A stretch of DNA of 64,000 nt from Chengkuizengella sp. SCS-71B (GCF_040100845.1 NZ_JAZHSH010000001.1:1984001-2048000), one strand, 5' to 3'. Positions 35,617 to 45,531 are shown, counted from the first letter of the stretch. Numbers and translations: made by a program. The notes: generated from the sequence alone by a model not told the origin.

Positions 35617-35757
35617 AAAAAGAGGCTGGGACAAAACCCAATTAAAATGAATAAATCGCATGAAATCAATTTAATAATCCTTGATTTCATGCGATTTTAT
35701 TTATGCGTATTATGCAAAAATCAGTTAGTTTTCAACTTATGTCCCAGCCTCTTTTTA
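35617..35757. repeat. GAGGCTGGGACA-type hairpin element
   Basis: Outer arms AAAAGAGGCTGGGACA and TGTCCCAGCCTCTTTTT enclose a second perfect 17-base stem AAATCGCATGAAATCAA (35653-35669) with its complement (35681-35697). Elements with this outer motif are scattered through Bacillales, Listeria and Staphylococcus genomes, often at gene ends. It separates two convergent genes and probably also terminates transcription. Confidence 0.7.
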
Positions 35758-35791
35758 CTGTTCCATTAAATATTATTGTTTTGAAACAATT

Positions 35792-37897
35792 TTACTCTAT
35801 GGTAAACTCTGAGGATATTCCAGTATACTCATATACTTTACCCGTTATCGTTTGATAAGCTCCATAATGAACAATGCGATACGTACCGTCATCTGCATTA
35901 GTCGGGATGTCCCATTCAATTGTAGATGATGAAGTACCAAACAATGTAGATTCACGGTTCCATAGGAACTTTGTTTCCCAATCCCCATCATCAGCAATTA
36001 CTTCCCATTCACCATTTATTAGCTGCTGTACCTCTAGATAGGTAGATTCAGTTCTAAAGTTATTGTTAGGGTGACCAGACCAAAAACTAACTTTGACATT
36101 ATCTCCAGCGTTGTAACTGTTGTTTACATCATTTTTGATATCACCGAAGTGTCTAAAAGCTGGAGGAGCATCAAATATGATCCCTGGTTTGAGATAAACC
36201 TGTTCATCTGTTAAATCTTTTGGAATAGGTCCTGCTTCAATATTTTCATCTTTAATGATGGCTTTTGAAAGTTTATCAAATTCTTGTAAATATCCAGCCA
36301 ATGTCCATTTTCCAAATAGTGTAGATGCCCCCTCATATTGTTGTTTTTCATATTCTTCAGGTGTTGTTACATAACTAGAGTAAGAGTTAGATAAACCTGC
36401 AATTACAATGTAGTTGTTGTTAAATTGTTTTGCCATGTTTTCTTGAACAAGACTTACTAATCTTCTACCAGACATGGTTGTAATTTCAGAAGGTACAGCT
36501 AGAATAGACAGCTGACCTATTTGAACCATCTGTAAAGGAATAATTTGAGGTGTCCAAGGGTCTGGTTTTACTTGGGAAGGGGCTAATAAAACTGGCTTAG
36601 GGTAATGTTGTTCCCATAATTCAGGGTATAAGGAACCACTCATCTCACCGACTTGTGGAACTAAGACCAAAAGGTCACGTGCATAAGTGATGATATTATC
36701 GTACCCATCTATTGTATACTCAGGTTGAGTCATTCCTTCTTCAAACATGCCTATATCAGGTCTGCCATCCTCAGTTCCTGCTGCAAAAGAATAACCTAAT
36801 GCAGAAGGGTACGTTCTTTTAGCTTCTCCATCTGTATATGTTCCATCTATTTCTAAATTTGAAAAGTCTTTAAATTCATGTTTGGTGACAATAGGTCCAG
36901 ATATTCTAATGTGTGCAGTATTACTTAAGGATTTTGCAGCTTCAAACTGGATTTCTCCTGATTTTTTAGTGCTTTCAAAGTCGTTATCCCCGTAACCTAC
37001 TCCGTCTCCAAAAATGTTTGGTGTTACATCACCTAAATTAGCTTGAGCAAATGCAGCTACGAATGTTTTATTATCACCATAGTTAGCTTGCATTTCTTTT
37101 TCATATAAGTAGGAGGCGTAACCTTTGTTTTCACCTGAAATATAATGATTATCTTGTCCCATGGAAACTCCGTGAACTGCAAACCAATTGATGATGCCTA
37201 GAAGTTCTCCTTGTACATTTCTAAAGTTTAAAAGTGTCATAGTTTTATCAACATTATCATCATATTGATTTCGTTCTTCTATAGGATTGTTGTTATAGGC
37301 TGCCTCAGAACGATTAGAACTTGTTCCATCCACAAGTCCTTCATTGATTTCAATATAACCAGGTTCTAAATTTTGATGGGCTCTAACAATGGATTCATAA
37401 ATTCCATTGACGATGACGTTATAATTCTCTTCATGGAAACCAAAAGTACTTGCATTGTACAATCCTTCGTGAGCGTACCCTCCTGGGCCACTGTGGTTAT
37501 GTGTGGCACTTAACAATACATTATTATAGCCATACAAATCTCCATATCCATTATCTTTTAATTTTTGAATAACACCTTGTGTGACAGAGTGGAAAATTTG
37601 ACCAAGATCTGCACTTACAAAAACTACACTGTTGTCCGTTTCTTTTTCCTTCATAATAAATGCCCTTGATTTTAAACGGAAATGGATACCTTTTGTAGTC
37701 ATGGATGGATTTGCATATCCCATCATCACCACTTCTGCTGGGGGACCCGTAATGTCATAAATACCTGCACCTACGTAATAATCAAAATCACTTTCCGCGT
37801 AAACGCTTACATTATTGCTCGTAGGTAAGTAAGATAACAGAACAAAAAGCGCAAGAAAAACGATAAAACCTTGCTTTAAATACTTTAATGTCATCAT
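35792..37897 (-). CDS. secreted neutral ceramidase
   Basis: A 701-aa exported enzyme of the neutral/alkaline non-lysosomal ceramidase family (PF04734 type), hydrolysing ceramide to sphingosine and fatty acid. Signal peptide about 1-34; the zinc/catalytic motif ATHNHSGPGG at 131-140; a second histidine region NWFAVHGVSMG; and a C-terminal beta-sandwich domain (about 565-701). Bacillales do not make sphingolipids, so the target is probably a eukaryotic lipid. RBS GGAGG precedes the ATG. Single-gene unit. Confidence 0.92.
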   Translation of the reverse strand: MMTLKYLKQGFIVFLALFVLLSYLPTSNNVSVYAESDFDYYVGAGIYDITGPPAEVVMMGYANPSMTTKGIHFRLKSRAFIMKEKETDNSVVFVSADLGQIFHSVTQGVIQKLKDNGYGDLYGYNNVLLSATHNHSGPGGYAHEGLYNASTFGFHEENYNVIVNGIYESIVRAHQNLEPGYIEINEGLVDGTSSNRSEAAYNNNPIEERNQYDDNVDKTMTLLNFRNVQGELLGIINWFAVHGVSMGQDNHYISGENKGYASYLYEKEMQANYGDNKTFVAAFAQANLGDVTPNIFGDGVGYGDNDFESTKKSGEIQFEAAKSLSNTAHIRISGPIVTKHEFKDFSNLEIDGTYTDGEAKRTYPSALGYSFAAGTEDGRPDIGMFEEGMTQPEYTIDGYDNIITYARDLLVLVPQVGEMSGSLYPELWEQHYPKPVLLAPSQVKPDPWTPQIIPLQMVQIGQLSILAVPSEITTMSGRRLVSLVQENMAKQFNNNYIVIAGLSNSYSSYVTTPEEYEKQQYEGASTLFGKWTLAGYLQEFDKLSKAIIKDENIEAGPIPKDLTDEQVYLKPGIIFDAPPAFRHFGDIKNDVNNSYNAGDNVKVSFWSGHPNNNFRTESTYLEVQQLINGEWEVIADDGDWETKFLWNRESTLFGTSSSTIEWDIPTNADDGTYRIVHYGAYQTITGKVYEYTGISSEFTIE

Positions 37898-38210
37898 TTT
37901 ATCCTCCTTAAAAATTTTTAAGAATAAGAAAAAATTATGTAAAGTATAAAATGTATGGACAAAAAATAATTATTATTTCAATTTCTATTAAACAAAAATT
38001 GAAATAATTTCATGTCCTATTAATATATACCATAATTTTATACTATTTGGCTAATTTAGTATAGTAGTATAACTAAAAATGTTCAAAAAAAGTTCAAGAA
38101 ATTTTTGATAGAGGAGATAGGAGGTGGTGAACAAGCATTTTAAGCGATTTGACTGCCTTGAAGGGGGGAGTAACCTCCTTCAAGACTTTTTGGGAAATGA
38201 AACCACCCTT
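37898..38210. other. intergenic region between ceramidase and YheC/D genes
   Basis: 313 bases. It must contain the ceramidase promoter. It also holds a hairpin CTTGAAGG/CCTTCAAG (38157-38184) around a GGGG/CCTC stretch, near the end of the YheC/D gene. A 60-codon plus-strand frame (38124-38306) overlaps that gene and is not believed. Confidence 0.5.
38157..38184. terminator. hairpin beyond YheC/YheD gene
   Basis: CTTGAAGG (38157-38164) pairs with CCTTCAAG (38177-38184). A short T-run follows on the plus strand only, so its role for the minus-strand gene is uncertain. Confidence 0.4.
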
Positions 38211-39098
38211 TTAGGGAAATGTTTTTCTGTAGCGCATATATTTTCGAGGGAAAGGTTTTGCTTCTTGTTGTCTTTTTTTAGGATTAATTATTCTGTTCCC
38301 CTTTAAATCAAACTTTGGTCTTAAATTATAATGTCTTCCATAAGCCATCCCATATCGAACTATTTTATCGATAATGCTTTTGTCTTCTAGCCGAGTAAAC
38401 GGAATGACACTCGGTTTTGTATTCACTTCTAGAATCCATGGATGCAGGTTTTGATCAAGCGCGATATCCAATCCACTTTCTTTCATATTGGGAAATGTTT
38501 TATTCATTTGTTTTGCTGTTTCAAGACCAATCCACTTCAGTTTTTCTATTAAATTATTATCATATTGACATAAATGGTTCATTAGCGTTTCAATATTGCA
38601 GATAATCCCCCCCCTGCTGATGTTAGTAACAACCTTTTTAGGATGAGACAATCTTGCTATGATGCCTGTGACTTCCCATTCTGAATTTGTATTTTGTTGA
38701 ACCATTACTCTAATATCTGCAGAACGGTCTTTATATTTCACCATATCGATTCCTCTTTGCACGATATGAAGTCGTTTAGTTTTTTGAAATTGATGGTTTA
38801 AGTCATTATATAACACATTATATGAACTGTAATGGTTGACATCTAAATCTTGCTGCAATTCGTAAATTCCTTCCTCAGTTTCGTTCATTTTTTTTATTCT
38901 CATCACACCTTTACCTAATGAACCTCGACTCGGCTTTACATATACAACGTGGTGTTTATTTAACATTTCATCTACACTTTCAAAGTTCGCCTTTCTAGTT
39001 TCAGGGATATAGGTTTTTAAGTCCGGATTTTTTATCAGAGCTAATGTTTTGATCCACTTACTGGAAACGTATTTTCTCTTACTTTCTTTTTTATTCAT
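38211..39098 (-). CDS. YheC/YheD-family ATP-grasp protein
   Basis: A 295-aa ATP-grasp protein of the YheC/YheD group, associated with the spore coat in Bacillus. ATP-grasp motifs include VYVKPSRGSLGKGVMRIK near residues 53-70 and the C-terminal metal-binding SGLDIALDQNLHPWILEVNTKPS. It could add amino acids or peptides to a surface polymer. It is divergent from Dap cassette 2 with 210 bases between; whether it belongs with that cassette is unknown. Confidence 0.8.
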   Translation of the reverse strand: MNKKESKRKYVSSKWIKTLALIKNPDLKTYIPETRKANFESVDEMLNKHHVVYVKPSRGSLGKGVMRIKKMNETEEGIYELQQDLDVNHYSSYNVLYNDLNHQFQKTKRLHIVQRGIDMVKYKDRSADIRVMVQQNTNSEWEVTGIIARLSHPKKVVTNISRGGIICNIETLMNHLCQYDNNLIEKLKWIGLETAKQMNKTFPNMKESGLDIALDQNLHPWILEVNTKPSVIPFTRLEDKSIIDKIVRYGMAYGRHYNLRPKFDLKGNRIINPKKRQQEAKPFPRKYMRYRKTFP

Positions 39099-39308
39099 CT
39101 ATTGATTGACAACTCCTTGGATTTTATTTTTTGTTTAGCCAAAGTGAAAGTGTTTATATTTTAATGTACGTTCAAGAGGACATCATTGCTTGTTTCATTG
39201 CCTATTTCTTACAATTTTATTTAAGAAAAGAACCTTCTATATTCCACATCATATAATTTTAGTAGTTCGACAGAAATTGATATCTGAATCAGAGTATAGG
39301 AGGCAGCG

Positions 39309-40508
39309 ATGGACTTGCTTGAAAAATTAAAAGAAAAGTTAAAAGAGGTTAAAATCATTTATCCGTGGTATGAACAGTTTTATATAAATCAGCACATTAA
39401 GGATTTCAATGATCTTCCTTACATGACTACAGATATATTGGAAAAACATTATTATCATCAGGAATATGATGATTCTATCCATATGTATCAAACCTCAGGA
39501 ACTAGCTCTAATATTAGAAAAAAAATCGCTTATTCCGAAGCGGATGAACAGCGGTATGTATCGTTTAAAATGGAGGTTTATAAACAATTTCTAAATAATA
39601 GTGCCTGTAAAAAGGCATTTTCGGATGTAGGTACAGGTCATGCTGCTAGTACTGCCGATGTAATTTTTAAAAAATTACAAATGGAAAGTAAGTCTATTTC
39701 CTTTGAGCGCCCCATAGAGGAGCATATCCAACAGCTCAAAACCTTTAAACCTGACGTTTTATATACGATGCCCTCTATATTAGATCATTTAATTTATGCA
39801 ACTGAAAACCCGGCAGAATTTGGAATCAAGAAGATCATTTTAGTTGGTGAAATCGCAACAGAGGAGTGGCAGCAAAAAATAGCTAACATTTTTCAAATAC
39901 AAAGAGAAGATATGATGGACACATTAGGTTCCATTGAAATTGGCACCATTGCGTATTATTCACATGACATTAGGAGATATGTATTTTTAGATCATTTGTA
40001 TGCAGAGGGAATTCAATCAGATGAAATTGGTTTAGACATGGAGAAGTTGGAAAATAAGGAGTCCATTCTTGTATTAACTTCCTTTGTTCGTTCTATGTTT
40101 CCTGCTATTCGATTTGTTACCTATGATGTTGTTAGAGATTTAAGAACTATGGTCATCGATGGCGTTGAAAAACAAACGTTCCAAAACATTGTAAAAAGAG
40201 TTGGTCCTGAATTTAAACATGGAGAAAAAATTAGTATTTATGACATTGAGGAGATTGTATATCAACATTTGAAAGAAGCAAGTGTGCGAGTCAAGCTACA
40301 AAATAATGCACTTACAATTTATATTCACAGCAAGCTACTGAATCGTTCAATCCTTACAACCATTAAAAAGGATATTCAAGAAAAGATCCCTGAAATAGGG
40401 CGTATGATCAACAATAAAATATTGGATGAAATACAGGTATTAGCGGTGTCAAATGAGGAGTTAAACACAGGAAAAGTCAAAAACAAAAAAATTTACTATG
40501 AAAAATAA
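39309..40508 (+). CDS. PaaK-like adenylate-forming enzyme
   Basis: A 399-aa member of the ANL superfamily close to phenylacetate-CoA ligases: the phosphate-binding YQTSGTSSN (60-68), DTLGSIEIG in the middle, and the C-terminal lysine-bearing tail TGKVKNKKIYYEK. It would activate a carboxylic acid as an adenylate. No carrier protein gene is seen nearby, so the product may be a CoA thioester or an amide made directly. It is 21 bases before the sbnA-like gene in one operon. RBS AGGAGG precedes the ATG. Confidence 0.8.
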   Translation: MDLLEKLKEKLKEVKIIYPWYEQFYINQHIKDFNDLPYMTTDILEKHYYHQEYDDSIHMYQTSGTSSNIRKKIAYSEADEQRYVSFKMEVYKQFLNNSACKKAFSDVGTGHAASTADVIFKKLQMESKSISFERPIEEHIQQLKTFKPDVLYTMPSILDHLIYATENPAEFGIKKIILVGEIATEEWQQKIANIFQIQREDMMDTLGSIEIGTIAYYSHDIRRYVFLDHLYAEGIQSDEIGLDMEKLENKESILVLTSFVRSMFPAIRFVTYDVVRDLRTMVIDGVEKQTFQNIVKRVGPEFKHGEKISIYDIEEIVYQHLKEASVRVKLQNNALTIYIHSKLLNRSILTTIKKDIQEKIPEIGRMINNKILDEIQVLAVSNEELNTGKVKNKKIYYEK

Positions 40509-40529
40509 AACTAGGTGGTGCTCATTAAA

Positions 40530-41498
40530 GTGAACATAGATGAAGGAATATTAACAGCCATTGGCCACACACCTCTGGTTCAATTAAATAAAATATTTGA
40601 AAATCAATCTATGAAACTATTTGCAAAACTAGAATTTTTAAACCCAGGTGGGAGCTCCAAGGATCGACCTGCTTTGTTTATGATACGAGAAGGCATTAAA
40701 TCAGGAAAAATTCAAAAGGATACAACCATTATAGAATCTAGCTCAGGCAACTTAGGGATAAGTCTTGCTAAAATTTGTAATTATCTAGGTTTGAAATTCA
40801 TATGTGTAGTAGATCCAAAAACAACGGAACTAAATTTAAATATTTTAAAGGCTTTTAATGCAACCGTTGAATTAGTCAAAAACCCAGAGCCGAGTACAGG
40901 AGAGTTTTTACCAGCTAGAATTCATAAAGTTAATGAGTTGCGAAAAAAGTTAAAAAATCATTTTTGGCCAAATCAGTATGCAAACCCCAATAATTCAAAA
41001 TCACACTATGTTATGACGATGAATGAAATTTTTGAGGATTTAAAACATGTCGACTATATATTTTGTGCGGTTAGTTCTTGTGGGACGATTCGTGGTTGTG
41101 TAGATTTTATAAGAGATCACCAGTTAAAAACAAAAGTTGTAGCTGTAGATTCAATTGGTAGTGTTATTTTTAAGGAAAGTACGGGTCAAAGGTTAATTCC
41201 AGGATTAGGTGCAGGTTTGGTTCCGGCATTGTGCCCGAAGGAATCCATCCATCATATAGTTCATGTATCTGATTTAGATTGTATAACGGGTTGTCGTCAT
41301 TTAATTCAAAAGGAATCCATATTAGCGGGTGGATCTTCTGGAGCTGTAATTGCAGCTGTAAACAAGTTAAAGCCAATCATTCCTAAGGATTCAACATGTG
41401 TTGTGGTTTTTCCAGATCGTGGTGACCGATATTTAGAAACGATCTACTCAGATGAATGGGTAAAAAAGCAATATGATGAAGTGAACTATTTTTGGTAG
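40530..41498 (+). CDS. sbnA: SbnA-like PLP-dependent ACEGA synthase, second copy
   Basis: A 322-aa fold-type II PLP enzyme. The PLP lysine is K44 in NPGGSSKDRPA, the signature of SbnA-type O-phosphoserine enzymes, and SSSGN follows. It would make ACEGA from O-phosphoserine and glutamate. The likely start is GTG 40530, with AGGTGG 11 bases upstream; GTG 40515 is within the RBS. It is followed 12 bases later by the sbnB-like gene. Confidence 0.85.
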   Translation: MNIDEGILTAIGHTPLVQLNKIFENQSMKLFAKLEFLNPGGSSKDRPALFMIREGIKSGKIQKDTTIIESSSGNLGISLAKICNYLGLKFICVVDPKTTELNLNILKAFNATVELVKNPEPSTGEFLPARIHKVNELRKKLKNHFWPNQYANPNNSKSHYVMTMNEIFEDLKHVDYIFCAVSSCGTIRGCVDFIRDHQLKTKVVAVDSIGSVIFKESTGQRLIPGLGAGLVPALCPKESIHHIVHVSDLDCITGCRHLIQKESILAGGSSGAVIAAVNKLKPIIPKDSTCVVVFPDRGDRYLETIYSDEWVKKQYDEVNYFW

Positions 41499-41510
41499 AG
41501 AGGTGATGAA

Positions 41511-42476
41511 ATGATCGTTTTAAATGAAAAAGATATTAACTTGTTAGGAATACATTGGGAGACATTAATTAAAAATATAGAAAAAACAGTACAGTGCATT
41601 CATTCAAATGATTTTTCACAACCAATCAAACCTTATTTGAGATATAAAAATTTAAAAAATAGGATTATTGCTATGCCAGCTTTCGTCGGTGGGGAAATCC
41701 AAATGGCAGGAATTAAATGGATTGCCAGTTTTCCAGAAAATATTACAAAAGATATCCCAAGAGCACACAGTGTGGTCATTTTAAATGAAGTGGATACGGG
41801 CATACCCATTGCCATGATTCACACTCCGTTAATTAGTATTCTCCGCACAGCTTCAGTCAGCGGTTTAATGTTACAGCAGGTTTTAAAAATACGTAAATCT
41901 AAAAAAATGAATGTAGGATTGATTGGATGGGGGCCCATTGGGTATTATCATTATAAAATGTGTACAGCCGTTTTTGGTGATTTAATAAAAAATATTTATT
42001 TATATGATATAAAAGGTATAAACGAAAGCAAGTTAGATGGAAAAGATGTTAATAAAGTGAAAATTGTAGATACGTGGGAAGAGGCGTATTTACATTCTGA
42101 TGTGTTTATCACTTGCACAGTTTCTGATCACAGATATATCAATCTTAAACCGAAGCAGGGAGCAGTGTTATTGAATGTTTCACTACGAGATTATCAGGTG
42201 AATGTCATGGAACAAATTGAAACTATTGTTGTAGATGATTGGGAAGAGGTATGTAGAGAAAATACAGATATAGAAAATATGCATCTTGAAAAAGGATTAG
42301 AGAAGAAAGATACAATGTCTCTAGTTGAGGTCGTATGTGATCAAGCTCTAACTAAAATAGATCATCATAAAACAATTATGTTTAACCCGATGGGCATGGG
42401 TGTTTTTGATATTAGTACAGCGGCTTATTATGTCAATTTAGCAAAAAATAAGGGTATTGGAGTAGTATTAGATTAA
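41511..42476 (+). CDS. sbnB: SbnB-like ACEGA dehydrogenase, second copy
   Basis: A 321-aa NAD-dependent enzyme of the ornithine cyclodeaminase/mu-crystallin family. The Rossmann motif is LIGWGPIGYYHYK and the substrate region is AGIKWIASFPEN. Paired with the sbnA-like gene it should release L-2,3-diaminopropionate and 2-oxoglutarate. It is the last gene of the operon; only a weak terminator follows on this strand. It is clearly diverged from the copy at 11557-12585. Confidence 0.85.
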   Translation: MIVLNEKDINLLGIHWETLIKNIEKTVQCIHSNDFSQPIKPYLRYKNLKNRIIAMPAFVGGEIQMAGIKWIASFPENITKDIPRAHSVVILNEVDTGIPIAMIHTPLISILRTASVSGLMLQQVLKIRKSKKMNVGLIGWGPIGYYHYKMCTAVFGDLIKNIYLYDIKGINESKLDGKDVNKVKIVDTWEEAYLHSDVFITCTVSDHRYINLKPKQGAVLLNVSLRDYQVNVMEQIETIVVDDWEEVCRENTDIENMHLEKGLEKKDTMSLVEVVCDQALTKIDHHKTIMFNPMGMGVFDISTAAYYVNLAKNKGIGVVLD

Positions 42477-42519
42477 GTGAGGTTTTTCGTGTATGCATTA
42501 GATGATTCATAAAAAAAGT

Positions 42520-42542
42520 CCTAAGCCCAATCTGGGCTTAGG
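42520..42542 (-). terminator. terminator of the subtilase gene
   Basis: Perfect stem CCTAAGCCC-AATCT-GGGCTTAGG. The minus strand carries ACTTTTTTTAT right after it, so it ends transcription of the subtilase; it may also act on the sbnB-like gene. Confidence 0.8.
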
Positions 42543-42609
42543 GTGTTTATGGATGACTTTTATAATCAATAATTTGAGTTAAACTAGTTAGTTTATTTAA
42601 AAACCGTCT

Positions 42610-44355
42610 TTAATCTATCGTTTGTTCTATCAAAGTGGATGTTGTACTTTGTGCAATTTTGACATCATCTACTCCAGCCTCTACAAGGCTAGGGCTGCCA
42701 TTATCTGCCGCTTCAATTTGAAGATAAACATTCTCTCCAGCATAAGCTGATAGATCAAGAGATTGATTGGACCATGCTGCATCCTGATCACTGGAAGTTC
42801 CTAATTCCTCAAATAAAGTGACAACACTTCCATTTGAGCGAACGAGATTCATACGAAAGAAATCATCACTATTCGCATTAGAATAATGACTTAAGTAATA
42901 GGAGAAAGATAGTGTAAGTGAGCCATTAGCTGGTAATGAAATAGCTGGTGATTGAATAGATGTCACTCCACTATCAATATCATTGACACCTGCAGAACTT
43001 CCTGCACTTCCTTCTGTTACAAGATCATAACTTCCACTTGGTGTTGTTCCAAGTTGTTTAGTTCCACTATAATTTGTAGATTCAGGAATAGCACGCTCCC
43101 ACAAACCTGTTGTAGCAGTATCACTTCCGTTAGGATCTGAAGTCCATCCTTTATTCGTTTCGAAATCATCTTCAAATACTACGGTTGGGTCGGGATCAGG
43201 GATGTCCCCCCCATTTAATGCAAGAAATGCATTCACTCTTCCATGTTTCCAATAAGTGCCTGTACCTGATATAGGTTCTGCTGTACTCTCGATTATATTG
43301 CGAATCTCAACATTTGTTTTTCCTTGGGTTGCAAGTAGAGCTGCTAAACCTGCTACATGTGGTGTAGCCATCGATGTTCCATTAGATGAAACGTAACCTC
43401 CACCTAGTCGAGTAGAAATAATACCTACACCAGGTCCAGCCACATCAACCCATGTACCATAATTGGAACTGGACCATTTATTATCGTTGGAATCAGTAGC
43501 AGCAACGGCCATTGAATTTTGATAGGCGGCTGGGTAATTTTGTACATTCACTCCATCATTACCAGCAGCAGAAATAATAACTGCACCTTTTTCCCAAGCA
43601 TAGTTAACAGCATCTTCAACTGCTGCAGAAAAAGCAGTACTTCCTAGACTTAAATTAATCACATCTGCTCCATTATCAGCAGCAAAAGTAATCCCATCTG
43701 CAACTCCAGCATTCGTTCCTCTACCAAATTCATTTAATACGCGAATAGCCATGATCTTAACATTTGGAGCTACACCAGCAACGCCTACTCCATTATTTGT
43801 AAGTGCTCCGACTGTTCCAGCTACATGAGTGCCATGTCCTTGTTCGTCAGAAGCATCACTGTCGTTATCTATGAAGTCATATCCTGGAATTACTTGTCCT
43901 TGTAAGTCTTCATGGTTTGCTTGAACTCCAGTGTCAAGTACAGCAACGACAACTGATGAACTACCTTGTGTAATTTCCCAAGCCTGCTCAAGATCCATAA
44001 TTTGAGGACCATATTGGTCTGTTGAATAAAGTGGATCGTTTGGAGTGAATAGAGCGTGATATTCAACAATAGGTTCAACATATTCAACATCTGCTCTGTT
44101 TTTATATTGTTTTAAGGCTTTTTCTACCGATTTCCCTTTCACTTTTACAACTTCAAAACCAATTTGTTTATTTTTCTTTAAGACTTCTGCTTTTTCTTCT
44201 TGATGTATTTGTTGCATCATGCTTTTGGAAGTTTTATCTTTGAATTTTACGATGATTGTACTTTCTTCCAAAGTAGTCTCGGCTGAACTAGTAATTGAAA
44301 AAGATAGAATTAGTGCAATTGCCATAAACACAGAAAAAAATCGTTTTAAATTCAT
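42610..44355 (-). CDS. secreted subtilisin-like serine protease
   Basis: A 581-aa S8 peptidase. Signal peptide about 1-26; I9 propeptide to about 105; catalytic triad D141 (VLDTGVQ), H174 (GHGTHVAGT) and S328 (GTSMATPHVAG). After residue 390 comes a C-terminal jelly-roll/MAM-like domain (DDFETNKGW... DDVKI) often found on exported proteases. The thermitase-type layout is typical of Bacillales exoproteases. GGAGG precedes the ATG. Confidence 0.94.
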   Translation of the reverse strand: MNLKRFFSVFMAIALILSFSITSSAETTLEESTIIVKFKDKTSKSMMQQIHQEEKAEVLKKNKQIGFEVVKVKGKSVEKALKQYKNRADVEYVEPIVEYHALFTPNDPLYSTDQYGPQIMDLEQAWEITQGSSSVVVAVLDTGVQANHEDLQGQVIPGYDFIDNDSDASDEQGHGTHVAGTVGALTNNGVGVAGVAPNVKIMAIRVLNEFGRGTNAGVADGITFAADNGADVINLSLGSTAFSAAVEDAVNYAWEKGAVIISAAGNDGVNVQNYPAAYQNSMAVAATDSNDNKWSSSNYGTWVDVAGPGVGIISTRLGGGYVSSNGTSMATPHVAGLAALLATQGKTNVEIRNIIESTAEPISGTGTYWKHGRVNAFLALNGGDIPDPDPTVVFEDDFETNKGWTSDPNGSDTATTGLWERAIPESTNYSGTKQLGTTPSGSYDLVTEGSAGSSAGVNDIDSGVTSIQSPAISLPANGSLTLSFSYYLSHYSNANSDDFFRMNLVRSNGSVVTLFEELGTSSDQDAAWSNQSLDLSAYAGENVYLQIEAADNGSPSLVEAGVDDVKIAQSTTSTLIEQTID

Positions 44356-44625
44356 TACTCACCCTCCATTTAGTGTTTTTGCTATAAAAGTCATCCACTA
44401 CAAATTAAATATTACCTTATATTAACAGTAATGTGAATAATTAATATTCAAAAAGTCCATATGAACTACAAAATTAAATCGTTATACACTGATGCTTTAG
44501 TAGATTGAACCAATAAAACATGTAAGTAAAACAATAATGGACTAATAGACTTAGATATTTATGAAATGAGGGTGTGCAAATCTTGTACTAGATTTTCAAT
44601 TGCTAGCGTTATGTAGTATATTTCA

Positions 44626-45465
44626 TTATTTGTATAACAACTTTAAAACTATTTTTTCCCAGATGTGCCAAGGAAGTATTCTTTTTACGAGATGATTTAG
44701 TTTAACTCCTTTACCTACAGCATAACGCAGTTTTGGATTAGGTGTCTTAGCTGCAAATGCGATAAGTTTAGCAACGTCTTTTGGATTTCCTAAGTTTTTT
44801 TCTTCATTTTTTAATCTTGTTTGGATTTTTTTCATAAATTCGTTGTAGATTGAATTGTTTTTTAATGATTCAACCTCTGATATACTACTGCTCCAAATAT
44901 TCGTATCATAAGATCCAGGCTCTATTAAAATAACATCAATGCCAAAAGGTTTTAATTCTAATCGAAGTGATTCACTAAACCCTTCTAAGGCATGTTTTGA
45001 TGCTGCGTATGCAGATAGAGAAGGAAATCCTATTAAACCCGAAATACTGCTCATATTAATAATCCGTCCAGATTTTTGCCTTCTCATTATAGGAATGACA
45101 GCTTGGGAAACGGCTATAACTCCTAAAACATTCGTATCAAATTGTTTTCTATATTTTTCAACGGTTACGTCTTCAGTAAAACCACCTTGAGCGAAACCTG
45201 CATTGTTCACTAGAACTTGAATGTTATTGTAGCCATTTAATTTATGCTTAAAATTATTTAAATCCTCAGAGGAGGTTACATCTAATTTTATAATATCCAC
45301 GTTTTGGATTGAATTTAGTTTGATTAATTCGTTCTCTAATAATTTAACCTTCTCTATGTTACGCATCGTTGCGATGACATGATAATCTGATTGTGCTAAT
45401 TCTAATACAGTCATTAATCCAAAACCACTGGAGGCTCCAGTTACTATTGCTTGTTTTGCTTTCAA
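44626..45465 (-). CDS. short-chain dehydrogenase/reductase
   Basis: A 279-aa SDR. Cofactor motif TGASSGFG is at residues 8-15 and the catalytic YAASK occurs in the middle. The start is TTG 45465 behind AGAGGTGG; a longer frame of 39 extra residues runs back through a terminator hairpin and is not used. No pathway is suggested by the neighbours. It is preceded by a leader with a transcription terminator (45494-45531). Confidence 0.85.
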   Translation of the reverse strand: MKAKQAIVTGASSGFGLMTVLELAQSDYHVIATMRNIEKVKLLENELIKLNSIQNVDIIKLDVTSSEDLNNFKHKLNGYNNIQVLVNNAGFAQGGFTEDVTVEKYRKQFDTNVLGVIAVSQAVIPIMRRQKSGRIINMSSISGLIGFPSLSAYAASKHALEGFSESLRLELKPFGIDVILIEPGSYDTNIWSSSISEVESLKNNSIYNEFMKKIQTRLKNEEKNLGNPKDVAKLIAFAAKTPNPKLRYAVGKGVKLNHLVKRILPWHIWEKIVLKLLYK

Positions 45466-45493
45466 AACTTCCACCTCTTCTTCAATAGAAATA

Positions 45494-45531
45494 CAAAAAA
45501 ACTCCCTAATGATAAGGATATCACAAGGGAG
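45494..45531 (-). terminator. leader terminator upstream of SDR gene
   Basis: Stem AGGGAG/CTCCCT (45526-45531 with 45502-45507) and inner pairing (TTGTGATATCCTTATCATTA) followed on the minus strand by TTTTTTTG. It lies between a promoter-like region (TTTAAC...TATAAC, near 45560-45600) and the SDR RBS, so it could be an attenuator. Confidence 0.5.

Noticed and set aside
38124-38306. 60-codon plus-strand frame with GGAGG upstream
   Set aside because: Two thirds of it runs antisense to the YheC/YheD gene, and the residues do not look like a conserved protein.
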